Source of the DNA: Bacillus suaedaesalsae
GTDB taxonomy: Bacteria; Bacillota; Bacilli; Bacillales; SA4
NCBI RefSeq assembly: GCF_016890225.1
Contig: NZ_JAFELM010000024.1
Coordinates: 1-64,000, forward strand
Direction of reading: 5' to 3'
Length of the DNA: 64,000 nucleotides
Position numbers and translations under genes: made by a program
Notes under the pieces: model-generated
Database searches by the model: none
What the model saw: the letters and a program-made list of their open reading frames with translations, nothing else
What the model was told of the DNA's origin: nothing
Shown here: positions 19,680-28,294 of the stretch, piece by piece
Layout: each line of letters begins with the position of its first letter
How positions within the stretch are numbered: position 1 is the first letter of the stretch

Positions 19680-19928
19680 TTATTGATTGTTTAATTTACT
19701 TTCAACTTGGTTGCAAATCTCATCCGCTGATAAACCAGACGCTTGAATAACTGGACCAGCTGTGAATGAGCTTTCTACGCCCATTATGTTGGAATCCATT
19801 CCTGTAACAACGCAGCAGTCACAGTTTTTCGCATCATTTTCGCTTTGTAAATCTACAATATCATACCCTTTTTCCTGTAAAGCTTCACGAACATCGGTAA
19901 GTGATTGTTCTACACCAATACGAGCCAT
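19680..19928 (-). CDS. ykuS: UPF0180 family protein YkuS
   Basis: This is an 82-residue protein of the YkuS/UPF0180 family, found across Bacillales; function is unknown. The conserved parts are the [27 protein letters not shown] start and the [16 protein letters not shown] centre, with a Cys-Asp-Cys-Cys cluster that might bind a metal (inference). It is cytoplasmic and has its own terminator. Position near dapL matches B. subtilis. Confidence 0.88.
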   Translation of the reverse strand: MARIGVEQSLTDVREALQEKGYDIVDLQSENDAKNCDCCVVTGMDSNIMGVESSFTAGPVIQASGLSADEICNQVESKLNNQ

Positions 19929-20196
19929 TTTCCATCCACCTCCTCAAGGATAATGTGCATCAATAAATAGAAAATTATTCTTTTTTTATGAGAGATAAAT
20001 TGAAAAATATGACTCAGTCTATTGCCAAAGTTCTTCTTATATAATCAATGATTTTTACACTCTATTACTTTCAACGAGGCGAGTGGTAAGCTTGCTCGTA
20101 ATTTGTTTTTCCCACATCCTAAGTAGTGGATCTTTCTTGCACTACTCCATACCAAATAACAATTGTTTGAGCTATTAATAGTAACTAAACAAAAAA
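19929..20196. other. Intergenic region between ykuS and dapL
   Basis: Contains the GGAGG ribosome site of ykuS at its left edge. No gene or clear regulatory motif was recognised in the rest. Confidence 0.4.
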
Positions 20197-20216
20197 CGAG
20201 TAGCATTTTCTACTCG
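20197..20216 (-). terminator. Terminator overlapping the dapL stop codon
   Basis: On the minus strand CGAGTAG and CTACTCG form a 7-bp stem followed by TTTTTTG. The dapL stop codon lies inside the stem. Confidence 0.8.
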
Positions 20217-21337
20217 CTTTTCCATCTCATATATTGACTAATTAGTTCAATAGCAACTCCAATTGCGTCTTCATTAGGAGATAATTTCGCATGATGTAAC
20301 CCAAACTCAGAATCGACCCCTAGCCAAAACATAAATCCTGGTATGTCTTTTATCATATAACCAAAGTCTTCTCCTGTCATTGCTTCGGAACATTCAATTA
20401 GATTTACATCCGTCTGTTCTTCAACAAAGTTCATAAATTCTCTTGTCATTTCACCATGATTATTGACTTGATGATACATACTTCCATAATTTATCTTTGT
20501 CTGACAGGCGTAGCCAATACTAACTCCTTCTACTAGTGCTTCAATACGCTGCTTTACTTTTTTCATGGATTCAACTGACAGAGTTCGAATTGTTCCTTCT
20601 AGCCTAGCTCTTTCAGCGATAATATTTTGGACTGTGCCTCCAGTAATCTTCCCGATTGTAATTACTGCACTATCTAGCGGATTGACATTACGCGATACAA
20701 TTGATTGAAGCTGACTAACTAATGAACAAGCTGCAACAACCATATCATTAGTATTATGAGGAAATGCTGCATGTCCACCCTTTCCTACTAGGTCAATAAA
20801 TAGTTCAGACGTGTTGGCGAATAATAAACCTTCTTTCGTTGCAATTGTTCCAACTGGATATTCTGGGGCAATATGTAAACCAATAATATAATCCGGCTTC
20901 CACTTTTGAAATGTTTCAGTTTGAATCATTTGCTCTGCTCCACCAGGACCTTCCTCTGCGGGTTGAAACATAAATAAAACGTCCTCTTTTATTGGATCAT
21001 TCACGATCGTTGTTAAAATACCTAGAGCGATACTCATATGAAAATCATGACCACAAGCGTGCATATAACCATCGTGCATAGACTGAAAAGAAAGGGTCGT
21101 TTCCTCGGAAATAGGAAGCCCATCGATGTCTGCACGATAACCAATTATCTTTGTAGGATGTGTTCCCTTTACTTTTACAAAAATTCCTGTCCGCCATTTT
21201 TCAACTTCTAACCGATCTGATGGCAAAGAATGAATATAGTTTAAAAGATACGTTTGAGTTTTAAATTCTTGATAACCAATTTCCGGTATTTTATGAAGAT
21301 CTCTACGAATATGAACAAAAGACTCGTATGTATTCAT
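20210..21337 (-). CDS. dapL: N-acetyldiaminopimelate deacetylase
   Basis: This M20-family amidohydrolase removes the acetyl group from N-acetyl-LL-diaminopimelate in the acetylase branch of lysine and peptidoglycan precursor synthesis. Metal-site motifs include [19 protein letters not shown] and [12 protein letters not shown], and a dimerisation domain covers about 175-285. The start is the ATG at 21337 ([16 protein letters not shown]), behind AAGGGG; this gives 375 residues as in B. subtilis YkuR. A longer frame from 21382 would begin inside a terminator hairpin and is unlikely. It lies downstream of dapH. Confidence 0.93.
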   Translation of the reverse strand: MNTYESFVHIRRDLHKIPEIGYQEFKTQTYLLNYIHSLPSDRLEVEKWRTGIFVKVKGTHPTKIIGYRADIDGLPISEETTLSFQSMHDGYMHACGHDFHMSIALGILTTIVNDPIKEDVLFMFQPAEEGPGGAEQMIQTETFQKWKPDYIIGLHIAPEYPVGTIATKEGLLFANTSELFIDLVGKGGHAAFPHNTNDMVVAACSLVSQLQSIVSRNVNPLDSAVITIGKITGGTVQNIIAERARLEGTIRTLSVESMKKVKQRIEALVEGVSIGYACQTKINYGSMYHQVNNHGEMTREFMNFVEEQTDVNLIECSEAMTGEDFGYMIKDIPGFMFWLGVDSEFGLHHAKLSPNEDAIGVAIELISQYMRWKSE

Positions 21338-21368
21338 CCTACTCTTCCCCTTTATATTCCTTAAAAAA

Positions 21369-21388
21369 GCGCGGATTTTCATCCACGC
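21369..21388 (-). terminator. Intrinsic terminator or attenuator between dapH and dapL
   Basis: On the minus strand GCGTGGAT-gaaa-ATCCGCGC forms a fully paired 8-bp stem (one G-U) followed by TTTTTTAAGG. It lies 10 bases after the dapH stop and about 30 bases before the dapL start, so only part of the transcripts would reach dapL unless there is antitermination. Confidence 0.75.
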
Positions 21389-21397
21389 TTTTTGCTA

Positions 21398-22117
21398 TTA
21401 TTCTTCATTTAATTGACGTAACTCTTGCTTAATTTCCGTCTTAGCTTTTGTTTTTTCATCAATTTGCTTAATTACTCTAGCAGGCGTCCCTGCTACAACT
21501 GTATATGGAGGTACATCTTCAATTACAATCGCACCTGCTGCAACAACAGCACCTTTCCCAACAGTTACACCTTCAAGAACCACTGCATTTGCACCAATTA
21601 CAACATCATCTTCTACCACAACAGGTTTTGCTGAAGGTGGCTCGATAACGCCAGCAAGGACTGTGCCTGCACCGATATGACAGTTCTTACCTACCGTTGC
21701 GCGTCCTCCTAAAACAGTACCCATGTCAATCATTGTACCTTCTCCAATAACAGCACCGATGTTGATCATAGCTCCCATCATAATTACCGCATTATCACCA
21801 ATTTCAACTTGGTCACGAATAATTGCACCTGGTTCAATACGTGCCTTAATTCCCTTAAGGTCTAATAAAGGAATTGCAGAGTTTCTACGGTCGTTTTCAA
21901 CTACGAAGTCTTCTAAGTTAGCTTTGTTAGCCTCTAGTACTGCTTCAATTTCTTTCCATTCACCAAAGACCACACCTGTGTTTCCAGTAATAAAGTTTTT
22001 AGTATTTGATCCCCAATTAATTGCTTCTAAGTTTCCTTTTACATAAACCTTAACTGGAGTCTTTTTTTCGCTTTTTTGAATAAATGAAATAATTTCGTTA
22101 GCATCCATCATTTTCAT
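21398..22117 (-). CDS. dapH: Tetrahydrodipicolinate N-acetyltransferase
   Basis: DapH acetylates tetrahydrodipicolinate in the acetylase pathway to meso-diaminopimelate. The N-terminal family domain begins [14 protein letters not shown]. The C-terminal half is a left-handed beta helix made of hexapeptide repeats, visible as [19 protein letters not shown] and later [18 protein letters not shown]. The ATG at 22117 lies ten bases after GGAGG and gives the family start; an upstream ATG at 22144 would add nine residues. It follows ccpC closely on the same strand, and no lysine riboswitch was recognised. Confidence 0.95.
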   Translation of the reverse strand: MKMMDANEIISFIQKSEKKTPVKVYVKGNLEAINWGSNTKNFITGNTGVVFGEWKEIEAVLEANKANLEDFVVENDRRNSAIPLLDLKGIKARIEPGAIIRDQVEIGDNAVIMMGAMINIGAVIGEGTMIDMGTVLGGRATVGKNCHIGAGTVLAGVIEPPSAKPVVVEDDVVIGANAVVLEGVTVGKGAVVAAGAIVIEDVPPYTVVAGTPARVIKQIDEKTKAKTEIKQELRQLNEE

Positions 22118-22190
22118 ATGTAATTTTCCTCCTTCATACTTCATTCCTTTACTCTATCAAACCATTTTTTAGATGACAAGTGATTACTAT

Positions 22191-23069
22191 TTAATTTGGA
22201 ATATGAATATTTTCTTTCACTATTTCTAAAAATGCTTCTACTTGTTTTAACTGAAAGGCAGAGTCATATCCAAGTAGCCATGTGTTTCGTTTTACCGATT
22301 GACCAGCTTCGTCGAAGAGCGGAATCTTATACACATTTGGGTCGTTTTCATGAAAGGTAATCGACGGTAATATAGCATACCCAATTCCATGAAACGCCAT
22401 TTGTTTACATGTTTCAATTTGGTCCACGACAATTGTTCTTTTCGGAGGATGTTGAAATTGTCTGTGCCACCAATCTTGGATTTCTTGATAGTACGTTGAA
22501 TCACTCTTAAATTGGATAAACGGACGCTCTGTTGTTTTCAGTTCTTCAAGACTTTTAATTTCAGTATCCACTAAATACAAATGATCGGTTAACACATGGT
22601 GCTTTTGACCCTTCCAGTCGGGAGTACCTCTTATGATTCCAATATGTACTTGATCTTCATACAGATGCTTTAGTATTTCACTACTCCACCCCGTTATTAA
22701 AGAGATCCTTGCATGAGGATATCTGCTTACAAATTGCTTTAGAACATTAGGTAACCAATGTTGACCAATAATAGATGCGACTGCAAGTTTTAAGGTACCA
22801 TGAACGTGTGTATTCAATGAATGAATTTGTTCTTTTACTTTCTCTTCCTTTTCAATGACTTCGGTTGCATACTCAATAATTTTTTCACCAGCGGGAGTTA
22901 ACGTTAACCCTTTTTGAGAGCGAATAAAAATTTGTGTGTCCCAGCTCTTTTCTATCGATTGAAGCCTTTGACTTAACGCAGGCTGTGACACAAATAGCTT
23001 TTCTGCCGCTTTTCTCATATTCATTTCACCAGCTAACGTTACTAGTAATCTACATTCTGATGTTTGCAT
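22191..23069 (-). CDS. ccpC: LysR-type regulator CcpC
   Basis: CcpC is a citrate-responsive repressor/activator of tricarboxylic acid branch genes such as citB and citZ in B. subtilis. The N-terminal winged helix (residues 1-60) contains MNMRKAAEKLFVSQPALSQRL, and the substrate-binding domain follows from about 90. The diagnostic stretch LAVASIIGQHWLPNVLK and the end region GYAILPS match CcpC closely. Length is 292 residues. It is divergent from the TauE/SafE gene; LysR regulators often act on a divergent neighbour, but here this is only a possibility. Confidence 0.93.
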   Translation of the reverse strand: MQTSECRLLVTLAGEMNMRKAAEKLFVSQPALSQRLQSIEKSWDTQIFIRSQKGLTLTPAGEKIIEYATEVIEKEEKVKEQIHSLNTHVHGTLKLAVASIIGQHWLPNVLKQFVSRYPHARISLITGWSSEILKHLYEDQVHIGIIRGTPDWKGQKHHVLTDHLYLVDTEIKSLEELKTTERPFIQFKSDSTYYQEIQDWWHRQFQHPPKRTIVVDQIETCKQMAFHGIGYAILPSITFHENDPNVYKIPLFDEAGQSVKRNTWLLGYDSAFQLKQVEAFLEIVKENIHIPN

Positions 23070-23192
23070 AGGAATCTTCCCTTTTATTGATAAGTTTTTA
23101 TTATATTATATGTTAATTTTATTGAAATTTCATTATCAAAACATTTCGATTACAATGATGGTAGATTATGAGAAATGTTGGTGGTGGTTTCA

Positions 23193-23927
23193 ATGGATTT
23201 TATCTTACTTATTATCATAGGCTTTACAGGGACATTTATTGGAACAATAGCTGGTGGTGGAGGACTTATTAGCATGCCGTCGATGCTATTAATTGGAGTT
23301 CCCATTCATTCGGCAATTGCAGCCAATAAATTTTCAAACACAATTAGTTCATTTTCTAGCTTTTTTGTTTTATTGAGACAAAAAAAAATACACGTAAAGA
23401 CCGCACTATTCGTTAGCCCTGTTGCGATATTAGGAGGAATGACCGGGGGGTTGATTGCAACTAGCCTATCTGAAAAATCGATGACAATCATCGCGATCTT
23501 ATTGCTTGGAGTGGCATTACTTGTAAGCTTCATAAAGAAACCAAAAGAAGAATTAAACACTGTAGATAAAGTTCCTTTAAAGGTATACCCTCTGTTATAC
23601 ACAATCACTATTTATGATGGTATGTTCGGTCCTGGTCAAGCTACGCTTCAAATGTATACGTACTTACAAAACGGATTTTCCTACTTATCTTCCATTGCAT
23701 TAACGAGATTTGTCACGTTTCTAAGTTGCTTTAGTGCCTTTATTACTTACTTATTAAACGGACACATTAAATGGGAGATCGCTCTTTTTCTTGCCCTTGG
23801 TTCATTTATAGGTGCTCAAGTTGCAGTTCGTGTAGCAGGAAAACTTTCTAAGAAGCTCTTGATTGGTATTTTAAAAACTGTGACAATTTTATTAATGATT
23901 CAATTAACTATTAATTTGTTAATTTAG
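23193..23927 (+). CDS. TauE/SafE-family anion permease
   Basis: This membrane protein of the TauE/SafE family (sulfite/organosulfonate exporter type) has about eight hydrophobic segments over 244 residues. The N-terminal motif GTIAGGGGLISMPSMLL is characteristic. The substrate is not determined; sulfite, sulfoacetate or other small anions are typical. The ATG at 23193 follows GGTGGTGG; an upstream in-frame ATG at 23175 is less well placed. The VOC-domain gene follows 13 bases later with its own GGAGG, so the two form a small operon absent from this position in B. subtilis. Confidence 0.85.
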   Translation: MDFILLIIIGFTGTFIGTIAGGGGLISMPSMLLIGVPIHSAIAANKFSNTISSFSSFFVLLRQKKIHVKTALFVSPVAILGGMTGGLIATSLSEKSMTIIAILLLGVALLVSFIKKPKEELNTVDKVPLKVYPLLYTITIYDGMFGPGQATLQMYTYLQNGFSYLSSIALTRFVTFLSCFSAFITYLLNGHIKWEIALFLALGSFIGAQVAVRVAGKLSKKLLIGILKTVTILLMIQLTINLLI

Positions 23928-23940
23928 GAGGAAAACAATA

Positions 23941-24318
23941 ATGAATATTCAAATTAAAAGATTAGATCACGTACAAGTTTGTATTCCATTTGGAACAGAG
24001 GAAGATGCACGTGCTTTTTATACAAACATTCTCGGTTTTCAAGAAATTGAGAAACCAGATTCTTTAAAGGCAAATGGTGGTCTATGGTATAAAGTCGGCG
24101 ATATTGAACTTCACATTGGAGCAGAAGAGATGAACGGATACAAAAGCAAGCGTCATCCTGCTTTTGAAGTAGAGTCTTTACTTGAGATTCGAGCTTACCT
24201 TGAGCAGCACGATATAAAAATCCAAGATGAAAAGCCGATTCCAAATATAGAACGCTTTACTTTCTTTGATCCATTTGGAAATCGTATTGAGTTTTTAGAA
24301 AAGGGTGTTGTCGCATAA
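23941..24318 (+). CDS. Glyoxalase/VOC-superfamily protein
   Basis: The 125-residue protein has one vicinal-oxygen-chelate fold made of two beta-alpha-beta-beta-beta modules. It starts with RLDHVQVCIPFGTEEDARAFYTNILGF and ends with FFDPFGNRIEFLE. Candidate metal ligands are the His of LDHVQ, the His of ELHIG and the Glu of RIEFLE. These enzymes include glyoxalases, thiol transferases and dioxygenases; the reaction here cannot be told from sequence. It is translated from AGGAGG directly after the TauE-type permease and may act on the same compound. Confidence 0.85.
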   Translation: MNIQIKRLDHVQVCIPFGTEEDARAFYTNILGFQEIEKPDSLKANGGLWYKVGDIELHIGAEEMNGYKSKRHPAFEVESLLEIRAYLEQHDIKIQDEKPIPNIERFTFFDPFGNRIEFLEKGVVA

Positions 24319-24335
24319 TTATTGTATTTGGACAG

Positions 24336-24422
24336 TCTAGAAACACGTAATTTGAAAGAGTTCCGGGTCATCTTTTCGTCAAAACAATGAATAAGCATAC
24401 GATTAAAGATTTACGAAAAGAG
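24336..24422 (+). repeat. Interspersed repeat E, copy 1
   Basis: The stretch from TCTAGAAAC through TTTTCGTCAAAACAATGAATA to TTTACGAAAAGAG aligns with 58583-58692 on the same strand and, in part, with 55769-55875 on the other strand. No coding function is apparent. The copies are diverged, so this is a decayed element. Confidence 0.5.
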
Positions 24423-24431
24423 TTTTAAAAA

Positions 24432-24465
24432 AAACAAGCTTGAGTTCATCTCCTCAAGCTTGTTT
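24432..24465. terminator. Bidirectional terminator between VOC gene and MFS gene
   Basis: AAACAAGCTTGAG and CTCAAGCTTGTTT form a perfect 13-bp stem with an 8-base loop between convergent genes, with an A-run before and T-rich sequence after. Confidence 0.8.
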
Positions 24466-24509
24466 ATCTGTCCATAGTCTTCTGTGTTCATGAGTTCCTA
24501 CTCATTGCT

Positions 24510-26021
24510 TCATGATGCTTCTTTTTTTGGTAAAAATAAGATTAACACAAAGCTAATAATCCCAATTAATAAAACAACCCAATACACAGAATGCAAGGAG
24601 CTTGTTAATCCATCTTGCAAAACCCCTCTTACTGATTCAGATAATTGATTTCGTTCCTCTGCATTTAGTAGTACATTTGTTGCATCAAGGTCCATCGAGT
24701 CTTCTAATCCGTTACTGCGTAAATGTGATATGAGACTACTGTTTAAAATCCCTCCGAGTAACGCAGCACCGATTGTACTACCTAAGTTTCGCATAAACAT
24801 ATTAGTCGCTGTTGCAATGCCTCTTTGCTTCCACTCAACAGTACTTTGAATAGATACGATAAAGGATGTTGTAGTGAAACCCATCCCTACACCGAGTAAA
24901 AAGGAACCAAACGCTGCCCAAATAGGACCTGATTCTGGAGACATCGTGGCAAATACGATTGACCCTAGTATTAATGAAACTCCCCCAATAATCGATGTCG
25001 TTCTAAAACCAATTGTTAAGAGGGATCTACCAGCAATCATAGATGCAATGGGCCACCCAATTGACATAGTAGTTAATGTGAAGCCAGCAATAATTGGGGG
25101 CTGTTCCATCACTCCTTGCACAAAGGCTGGTAAAAAGCTCGATACACCAATTAACATGATACCTGTCGTTAAAGATGTTAAGTTCGCAACTAGTATGGAA
25201 CGTTCATTCCACAGCGAGAAAGGCATCATTGGTTCTTTTACTCTTTTTTCTTGAAAATAGAATAAAATAAATACGAACAACGACACTGAAATCAAGGCGA
25301 TAACTGGAGCTGAAGTCCATGACCATCTGACTCCACCTTCAACTAATACAACCATTAACGCTGATACTCCAATAAATAATAAACCTGCACCTAAAAAATC
25401 AATATCATGTTTTTTCTTTTCTATATCCTCATGTAAAAATAGAAGTAATGCAATTGTTGCTAAAATTCCTAACGGTATGTTGAGCCAAAATACATATTTC
25501 CAGCTAACATATTGGACGAGTAGACCACCAATTGCCGGGCCTAAAACTGCCGATATTCCCCACACGCTTGATAAGTATCCTTGAATCTTCGCTCGCTCTT
25601 CTTTTGTATACATATCGCCAACAATTGTTGAGGCGATCGGCATTACAGCACCAGCACCGAAGCCTTGAATAAATCGGAATAAGATTAACATTTCCATCGT
25701 ATTAGCAAATCCGCACAAAATGGAACCGATTAAAAATATCGCAATTCCAATTATCAGTACTGGCTTTCGTCCATACAAATCTGATAGCTTTCCATAGATT
25801 AATACGGTGACAGCATTCATTAAGAGGTAGGATGAGAACACCCAGCTATAAAGTGAAAAACTTCCTAAGTCAAATGCAATTGCGGGCATTGCCGTCGAAA
25901 CAATTGTTGCTTCAATCGCAGACATAAACATAGCAAGCATAACTGCCGCTAATACGAACGGACGATTTGTTTTCTTTTCTCTGCTTTTTTTATGTACTCT
26001 TACCTTTAAAGCTTCAGTCAT
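24510..26021 (-). CDS. DHA2-family MFS multidrug transporter (14 helices)
   Basis: This 503-residue proton antiporter belongs to the EmrB/QacA (DHA2) group. The N-terminal motif C-like region AMFMSAIEATIVSTAMPAIA is followed by the loop motif GKLSDLYGRKPVL and by LGPAIGGLLVQYVSWKYVFWLNIPLG, which is typical of this group. Fourteen hydrophobic segments are visible, with a long periplasmic-side loop before the last one. Substrates are probably lipophilic drugs or dyes. The N terminus is very basic. It is transcribed alone, and no TetR or MarR regulator is adjacent. Confidence 0.9.
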   Translation of the reverse strand: MTEALKVRVHKKSREKKTNRPFVLAAVMLAMFMSAIEATIVSTAMPAIAFDLGSFSLYSWVFSSYLLMNAVTVLIYGKLSDLYGRKPVLIIGIAIFLIGSILCGFANTMEMLILFRFIQGFGAGAVMPIASTIVGDMYTKEERAKIQGYLSSVWGISAVLGPAIGGLLVQYVSWKYVFWLNIPLGILATIALLLFLHEDIEKKKHDIDFLGAGLLFIGVSALMVVLVEGGVRWSWTSAPVIALISVSLFVFILFYFQEKRVKEPMMPFSLWNERSILVANLTSLTTGIMLIGVSSFLPAFVQGVMEQPPIIAGFTLTTMSIGWPIASMIAGRSLLTIGFRTTSIIGGVSLILGSIVFATMSPESGPIWAAFGSFLLGVGMGFTTTSFIVSIQSTVEWKQRGIATATNMFMRNLGSTIGAALLGGILNSSLISHLRSNGLEDSMDLDATNVLLNAEERNQLSESVRGVLQDGLTSSLHSVYWVVLLIGIISFVLILFLPKKEAS

Positions 26022-26129
26022 TCCTTTGCATCCCTTCTACTGTTACTGAAAAATCGAAAAATGGGTTGACCTTTTTCGATCAACTCCATTTTTTATTTCT
26101 AACTATTCTATAATAAATAACATAACCCT

Positions 26130-26573
26130 TTATTTATTTAACTTTTTAATATGTTGGTTTAATTGTTTTAAAATCACTCTTCTAGTTAGGATTCCCTCAA
26201 GTGTTCCGTCATCATTTTCAACACATACAAATGGATGGTCAATCACCATTTGTAAGCCTTTTGAGAATGAATCGTGTATGTTCAACCTTGGGATATCTAT
26301 GTTCATTACATCTTCAACCTTCATCGTTTCAAGTCGTTCAAACTCTATTCTCTCTAGACCTAGCGTTTTATCTAATATTAATGCCGTACTAATTAGTCCT
26401 TGTAATTTATATGTTGGATCAAGAACAGGAATTGCAGAATATCCTGATTTAATAAGTAACAATAGAGCATGCTCTAAGCTATTTCCAACTTGTACATGAG
26501 CTACTTTTTCTGCAGAAATTATAAGGTCCTTAATTGTCGTTTCTACAAATTCCCCACTTTGAAGACTTATCAT
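26130..26573 (-). CDS. cbpB: c-di-AMP-binding CBS protein CbpB (DarB, YkuL)
   Basis: This 147-residue protein has two CBS motifs (about 15-70 and 85-145) forming a Bateman module. B. subtilis CbpB/DarB binds c-di-AMP; in its free form it stimulates the (p)ppGpp synthetase Rel and pyruvate carboxylase. Characteristic stretches are KVAHVQVGNSLEHALLLL, YSAIPVLDPTYKLQGLI and HPFVCVENDDGTLEGILTRR. The length equals that of the B. subtilis protein. Together with KtrC in this window it forms part of the c-di-AMP network. Confidence 0.93.
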   Translation of the reverse strand: MISLQSGEFVETTIKDLIISAEKVAHVQVGNSLEHALLLLIKSGYSAIPVLDPTYKLQGLISTALILDKTLGLERIEFERLETMKVEDVMNIDIPRLNIHDSFSKGLQMVIDHPFVCVENDDGTLEGILTRRVILKQLNQHIKKLNK

Positions 26574-26909
26574 GGCTGATTCCCCTTATTATTAATTATC
26601 ACTATGTCTATGTTCATTTTCTCAAGTGAACAATCAACTTACTATATATGTGTTCAACACAAGATTGTCCAGTGCAGCCTATTTTTCATTTTATCACAAC
26701 TTTTTCTTATTTACCCAATGGGTTGTAAATTAAAACATCTTACACTCGGAGAAATTTATGTATGCACCAAAAGTAACTAGTGATAGGCAGTATTTGAATG
26801 ACAATCAATTACCTCTTCAGGTTTTCGTAAGAGATGATTGGATGGAACAAGTTCGTTTAAAGCGGAATTTACTTAGGTATTCAGAAAAACATAAAAATAA
26901 GAAAAAAAA
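26574..26909. other. Intergenic region between cbpB and ykuK
   Basis: About 340 bases without a convincing gene. An open frame from 26758 on the plus strand runs into the ykuK terminator and is not accepted. The abbA gene that I recall lying here in B. subtilis is not seen. Confidence 0.45.
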
Positions 26910-26946
26910 CTGTAGAAAGCTCGTAATTACTCGAGTTTGTCTACAG
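26910..26946 (-). terminator. Intrinsic terminator after ykuK
   Basis: CTGTAGA and TCTACAG form the outer stem, with an inner CTCG/CGAG pairing. On the minus strand it is followed by eight T residues. Confidence 0.8.
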
Positions 26947-26981
26947 TCTAGAAGAAACCAACTAAAGTGGTCTCTATATCA

Positions 26982-27500
26982 TTACTTAGTATAACGATTT
27001 GCATAGGAAGATGCCGCATAAGAATCAGGCTTAATTTTTGGTTCTAAGCCCATAGAATAAATTCTACTCGTCATTTCTTGTATTAGCTCTTTTGTCATTC
27101 CCCTTTTGCCTATATCAAGATGAATTTCAAATTGAAAGTCAGCTCCTTCATTTGAGTAAGGTAGAAGAATTTCAGTTATCTCATCCATGTGTCGATTTGT
27201 AAACATGAATGCAAGCTCCTGGGAGTATGTTGTTTCTAAAGAAATTTTCTCCCGTATACTTTTTATCGCTCTAGGGACAATAATTTGCCTTATACATCCC
27301 CATGCACCTTTTCCTTTACGATGTAAATGAATAGCACTCACAAAACGAGTTTTATTATCGTGAACTTGTGAATCCGTCCCGATTGACAAGTGATAGGATG
27401 AACTAGGATCCATCTCGATAAAACGCAACATTCTAGAAAAGACTTCCTCAAACAACATGTTTTCCTCTGTTACATTATGAAACATCATAGGATCACACAT
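26982..27500 (-). CDS. ykuK: DUF458 protein YkuK
   Basis: YkuK is a 172-residue protein of the DUF458 family, thought to have an RNase H-like fold; no activity is established. The conserved region reads YHLSIGTDSQVHDNKTRFVSAIHLHRKGKGAWG, with the acidic and His residues such a fold would need. The C terminus contains KIKPDSYAASSYANRYTK, typical of the family. The ATG follows GGAG by seven bases. It lies downstream of ykuJ and the zinc-ribbon gene, as in B. subtilis. Confidence 0.9.
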   Translation of the reverse strand: MCDPMMFHNVTEENMLFEEVFSRMLRFIEMDPSSSYHLSIGTDSQVHDNKTRFVSAIHLHRKGKGAWGCIRQIIVPRAIKSIREKISLETTYSQELAFMFTNRHMDEITEILLPYSNEGADFQFEIHLDIGKRGMTKELIQEMTSRIYSMGLEPKIKPDSYAASSYANRYTK

Positions 27501-27605
27501 GTGTTCACTCCTTTATTAGAAGATTGAACTACATTGTTTGACACGAATATTATTTCGTTTAATGTTACCCTTATCCTATCTTATACAATTGGGCTTGTAC
27601 GCTTG

Positions 27606-27752
27606 TTAGCCTTTACTTGTTTCGATATTTTTTTTTGAAAAATGACAATTAGGACATGTGAATATTACATTTTGGTTTGACTGTGCTGTAAGTACATCCT
27701 CTATCGTATGGCTTGCTTCACACTTTGGACAAATGACTAATGGTGTTTCCAT
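27606..27752 (-). CDS. Small zinc-ribbon protein
   Basis: This 48-residue product (from the ATG at 27752, seven bases after GAGGTG) begins METPLVICPKCEASHTIEDV and has two CxxC knuckles, CPKC and CPNC, which would bind one zinc ion. A longer frame from 27806 starts inside a terminator hairpin and is unlikely. Its role is unknown; such mini-ribbons bind nucleic acids or partner proteins. It lies between ykuJ and ykuK. Confidence 0.65.
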   Translation of the reverse strand: METPLVICPKCEASHTIEDVLTAQSNQNVIFTCPNCHFSKKNIETSKG

Positions 27753-27788
27753 CACCTTACACCTCGCTATTCGTTTAGAATATAGAAA

Positions 27789-27809
27789 AACTTGGCTATT
27801 AGCCAAGTT
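27789..27809 (-). terminator. Intrinsic terminator after ykuJ
   Basis: On the minus strand AACTTGGCT-aat-AGCCAAGTT is followed by TTTCTATATT. It separates ykuJ from the zinc-ribbon gene. Confidence 0.7.
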
Positions 27810-27822
27810 AAGTCATCATTTA

Positions 27823-28059
27823 TTAGTTAATTAACTCAAAAATTTCAATCGCTGCCATATCAATATTATCAAATTGATATTTCTTTGGCTTTTCACCTTG
27901 TACATAAACTTCTATTTCAAACGTTTCTGTCTTGTGGAAGTATGTCACACTACATTTTCTTTCCCCGTCTACCTCAAAATAACGCTGAGTCGGATCACCA
28001 TTTTCCTGTGCCTCCGTTAAGCTTACTAATCGTTGTAAAATACCTTGCAATTTAGACAT
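27823..28059 (-). CDS. ykuJ: DUF1797 protein YkuJ
   Basis: This 78-residue protein of the YkuJ (DUF1797) family has unknown function. It begins MSKLQGILQRLVSLTEAQENGDP and continues with QRYFEVDGERKCSVTYFHKTETFEIEVY, a small beta-rich fold. It matches B. subtilis YkuJ in length and neighbourhood. The ATG lies eight bases after AAGGGGG. Confidence 0.9.
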   Translation of the reverse strand: MSKLQGILQRLVSLTEAQENGDPTQRYFEVDGERKCSVTYFHKTETFEIEVYVQGEKPKKYQFDNIDMAAIEIFELIN

Positions 28060-28294
28060 AGCTAAATCCCCCTTGATTGAAATTAAAATATATGTACACC
28101 CATCCTTGTTTTCACATACTTACCCATTTTACACATAAATACATAATTCTTCAAAGAAAATTAAATAAACTTGCTATACTCGTTAGGATAAACATTGATT
28201 TCAATTCTATCCATATAAAGGAGAAAAATATTATCTGAATCTTCTTTACATAGTGTTTCAACTTTTTTACTATAAGATTGGAGGTGTTAGACTA

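Noticed and set aside
19442..19750. 102-codon plus-strand open frame between ykuU and ykuS
   Set aside because: It overlaps the ykuS terminator and the end of ykuS and has no ribosome site or recognisable protein pattern.
22118..22190. Lysine riboswitch before dapH
   Set aside because: The gap to ccpC is too short to hold a lysine riboswitch.
26758..26994. 78-codon plus-strand open frame with a GGAG-like site
   Set aside because: It runs through the ykuK terminator hairpin, overlaps the end of ykuK and shows no family pattern; the Lys/Asn-rich middle comes from the A-run.
27606..27752. AbrB antirepressor AbbA
   Set aside because: The small gene near ykuK encodes a two-CxxC zinc ribbon, not the helical AbbA.
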